From SZUA-186 sp041552135 (lineage in GTDB: Bacteria; Pseudomonadota; Gammaproteobacteria; UBA9214): DNA of 13,543 nt. The position numbers were made by a program, and so were the translations under genes. Each line of letters starts with the position of its first letter. Position 1 is the stretch's first letter. This document shows, in pieces, positions 12,447-13,543 of this stretch. Location of the stretch: assembly GCA_041552135.1 (NCBI GenBank), contig JBFELL010000073.1:1-13543 (forward strand). The letters run 5' to 3'. The notes under the pieces were generated by a model, which was not told the origin of the DNA, searched no databases, and saw nothing but the letters and a program-made list of their open reading frames with translations.

Positions 12447-13543
12447 ATGAAACTGGTCAAGAAAGACGCTACTGAACAGTCACCGGTGCGGGCCGTGCTC
12501 AATGCGGCCACCATGGACCGCAGAACATTTCTCAAGCGATCCGGCATCGGTGTCGGCGGCATCGCCGCAGCCAGTTCCCTTTCCCTGTCGATGATGCAGA
12601 AGGCCGAGGCGTCCGATGCGCCGCCTGCCGCCAGTGGCGAGACCAGCCAGATCCGCAGCATCTGCACCCACTGTTCGGTCGGCTGTGGCATCTATGCCGA
12701 GGTGCAGAACGGTGTCTGGACCGGCCAGGAACCGGCCTTCGACCACCCGTTCAACCGCGGGGCGCACTGCGCCAAGGGTGCCGCGGTACGTGAACACGGC
12801 CACGGCGAGCGGCGCCTGAAATACCCGACCAAGCTCGTTGACGGCAAGTGGACGAAGGTCTCCTGGGAGCAGGCGATCAACGAGATCGGTGACCAGATGC
12901 TCGCTATCCGCGAGAACTCCGGGCCGGATTCCGTCTACTGGCTGGGCTCGGCCAAGTACAACAACGAGCAGGCCTACCTGTTCCGCAAGTTCGCTGCGCT
13001 CTGGGGTACCAACAACGTCGATCACCAGGCGCGTATCTGTCATTCCACCACGGTCGCCGGTGTCGCGAACACCTGGGGCTACGGTGCCATGACCAACTCC
13101 TACAATGACATTCACAAAAGCCAGGCGATCCTGATCATCGGTGGTAATCCCGCAGAGGCGCACCCGGTATCGATGCAGCATGTGTTCAGGGCCACGGAGC
13201 GCAACAAGGCGCCACTGATCGTTATCGACCCGCGCTTCACCCGCACGGCGGCGCATGCCGACCTCTTCATGCGTATCCGTCCCGGTACCGATGTGCCGGT
13301 GGTCTGGGGCATGCTGTGGCACATCTTCGAGAACGGCTGGGAGGACAAGGAGTTCATCCGCCAGCGTGTCTACGGCATGGACGACATACGCGCCGAGGTG
13401 GCGAAGTGGACGCCGGACGAGGTGGAGCGCGTCTCCGGCGTGCCGGAGGAGACCGTCAAGCGTGCAGCGAAACTCATGGCGGAAAACCGCCCGGGCACAT
13501 TCATCTGGTGCATGGGCGGCACCCAGCACACCATCGGCAACAA
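12447..13543 (+). CDS. fdhA: Formate dehydrogenase catalytic subunit (Tat-exported, molybdopterin, Cys type), first 365 residues; 3' end outside window
   Basis: The frame is open from the ATG at 12447 (AGGAGG seven bases upstream) to the window edge, giving 365 residues of an enzyme usually over 900 long. A twin-arginine signal, DRRTFLKR (24-31), with a hydrophobic stretch and a likely cut near residue 55, sends the folded protein to the periplasm. The N-terminal [4Fe-4S] motif is Cys73, Cys76, Cys80 and Cys108. RICHSTTV places Cys198 followed by His199 at the Mo/W ligand site where the E. coli enzymes have selenocysteine. GYGAMTNSYNDI and IIGGNPAEAHP (230-240) are typical bis-MGD-binding blocks of formate dehydrogenases. 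It oxidises formate to CO2 and should pass electrons to an FdhB-type iron-sulfur subunit and a quinone-linked cytochrome, expected downstream. The overlapping terminators ahead of it suggest separate control. Confidence 0.95.
   Translation, partial: MKLVKKDATEQSPVRAVLNAATMDRRTFLKRSGIGVGGIAAASSLSLSMMQKAEASDAPPAASGETSQIRSICTHCSVGCGIYAEVQNGVWTGQEPAFDHPFNRGAHCAKGAAVREHGHGERRLKYPTKLVDGKWTKVSWEQAINEIGDQMLAIRENSGPDSVYWLGSAKYNNEQAYLFRKFAALWGTNNVDHQARICHSTTVAGVANTWGYGAMTNSYNDIHKSQAILIIGGNPAEAHPVSMQHVFRATERNKAPLIVIDPRFTRTAAHADLFMRIRPGTDVPVVWGMLWHIFENGWEDKEFIRQRVYGMDDIRAEVAKWTPDEVERVSGVPEETVKRAAKLMAENRPGTFIWCMGGTQHTIGN

Noticed and set aside
12480..13529. 349-residue open frame on the minus strand opposite fdhA
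   Set aside because: It mirrors the GC-rich codon pattern of fdhA, has no recognisable family, and the plus strand encodes clear formate dehydrogenase motifs.
12447..13543. Possible selenocysteine TGA codon in fdhA
   Set aside because: The frame contains no TGA; the position is a TGT cysteine codon (Cys198).
1..13543. Mobile elements, CRISPR arrays, tRNA or rRNA genes
   Set aside because: No transposase-like protein, regular repeat array or RNA gene signature was found on either strand by reading.

Overview
The window is GC-rich, gene-dense bacterial chromosome, most likely from a gammaproteobacterial sulfur-oxidising chemolithotroph. That placement is inferred from a sulfide:quinone oxidoreductase very like the Acidithiobacillus enzyme and from a respiratory formate dehydrogenase locus of proteobacterial type. 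No mobile element, tRNA, rRNA or CRISPR array was seen.

Layout from left to right. (1) 1-417, + strand: the last 138 residues of a dihydrolipoamide dehydrogenase. (2) 434-2893, - strand: a membrane GGDEF/EAL c-di-GMP protein with a periplasmic sensor domain, convergent with lpd. A sigma54-like promoter lies just upstream of its probable TTG start. (3) 3157-3486, + strand: a small exported EF-hand protein. (4) 3706-4974, + strand: sqr with all three catalytic cysteines, preceded by operator-like repeats. (5) 4998-7388, - strand: a molybdenum cofactor block transcribed mobA, moaA, moaD, moaE. (6) 7549-7755, + strand: a small DUF6494 protein. (7) 7762-8607, - strand: fdhD. (8) 8718 to the right edge, + strand: the formate dehydrogenase locus. 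Its order is DUF3305 protein, DUF3306 protein, a multi-cluster ferredoxin-like protein, a TorD-family chaperone, a small Tat-signal protein, then the catalytic subunit fdhA, cut by the window edge at residue 365.

The right-hand two thirds form one functional set. moaA and moaDE act in molybdopterin synthesis, mobA adds GMP, fdhD sulfurates the cofactor, a TorD-type chaperone probably guards the Tat substrate, and FdhA is the exported molybdoenzyme. FdhA carries cysteine, not selenocysteine, at the metal-ligand position. The roles of the DUF3305, DUF3306 and ferredoxin-like proteins are poorly known, but their tight coupling (17-nt, 4-nt and 4-nt overlaps between successive genes, through the TorD-type gene) argues that they act together in making or wiring the enzyme.

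The points most worth a second look are: FdhD with its canonical CxxC reduced to one cysteine and another CxxC further on; the ferredoxin-like protein with a missing cluster ligand and a central domain resembling MvhD; two mutually exclusive terminator hairpins, potentially a pseudoknot, between the small Tat protein and fdhA; and three evenly spaced half-sites followed by a long palindrome upstream of sqr.
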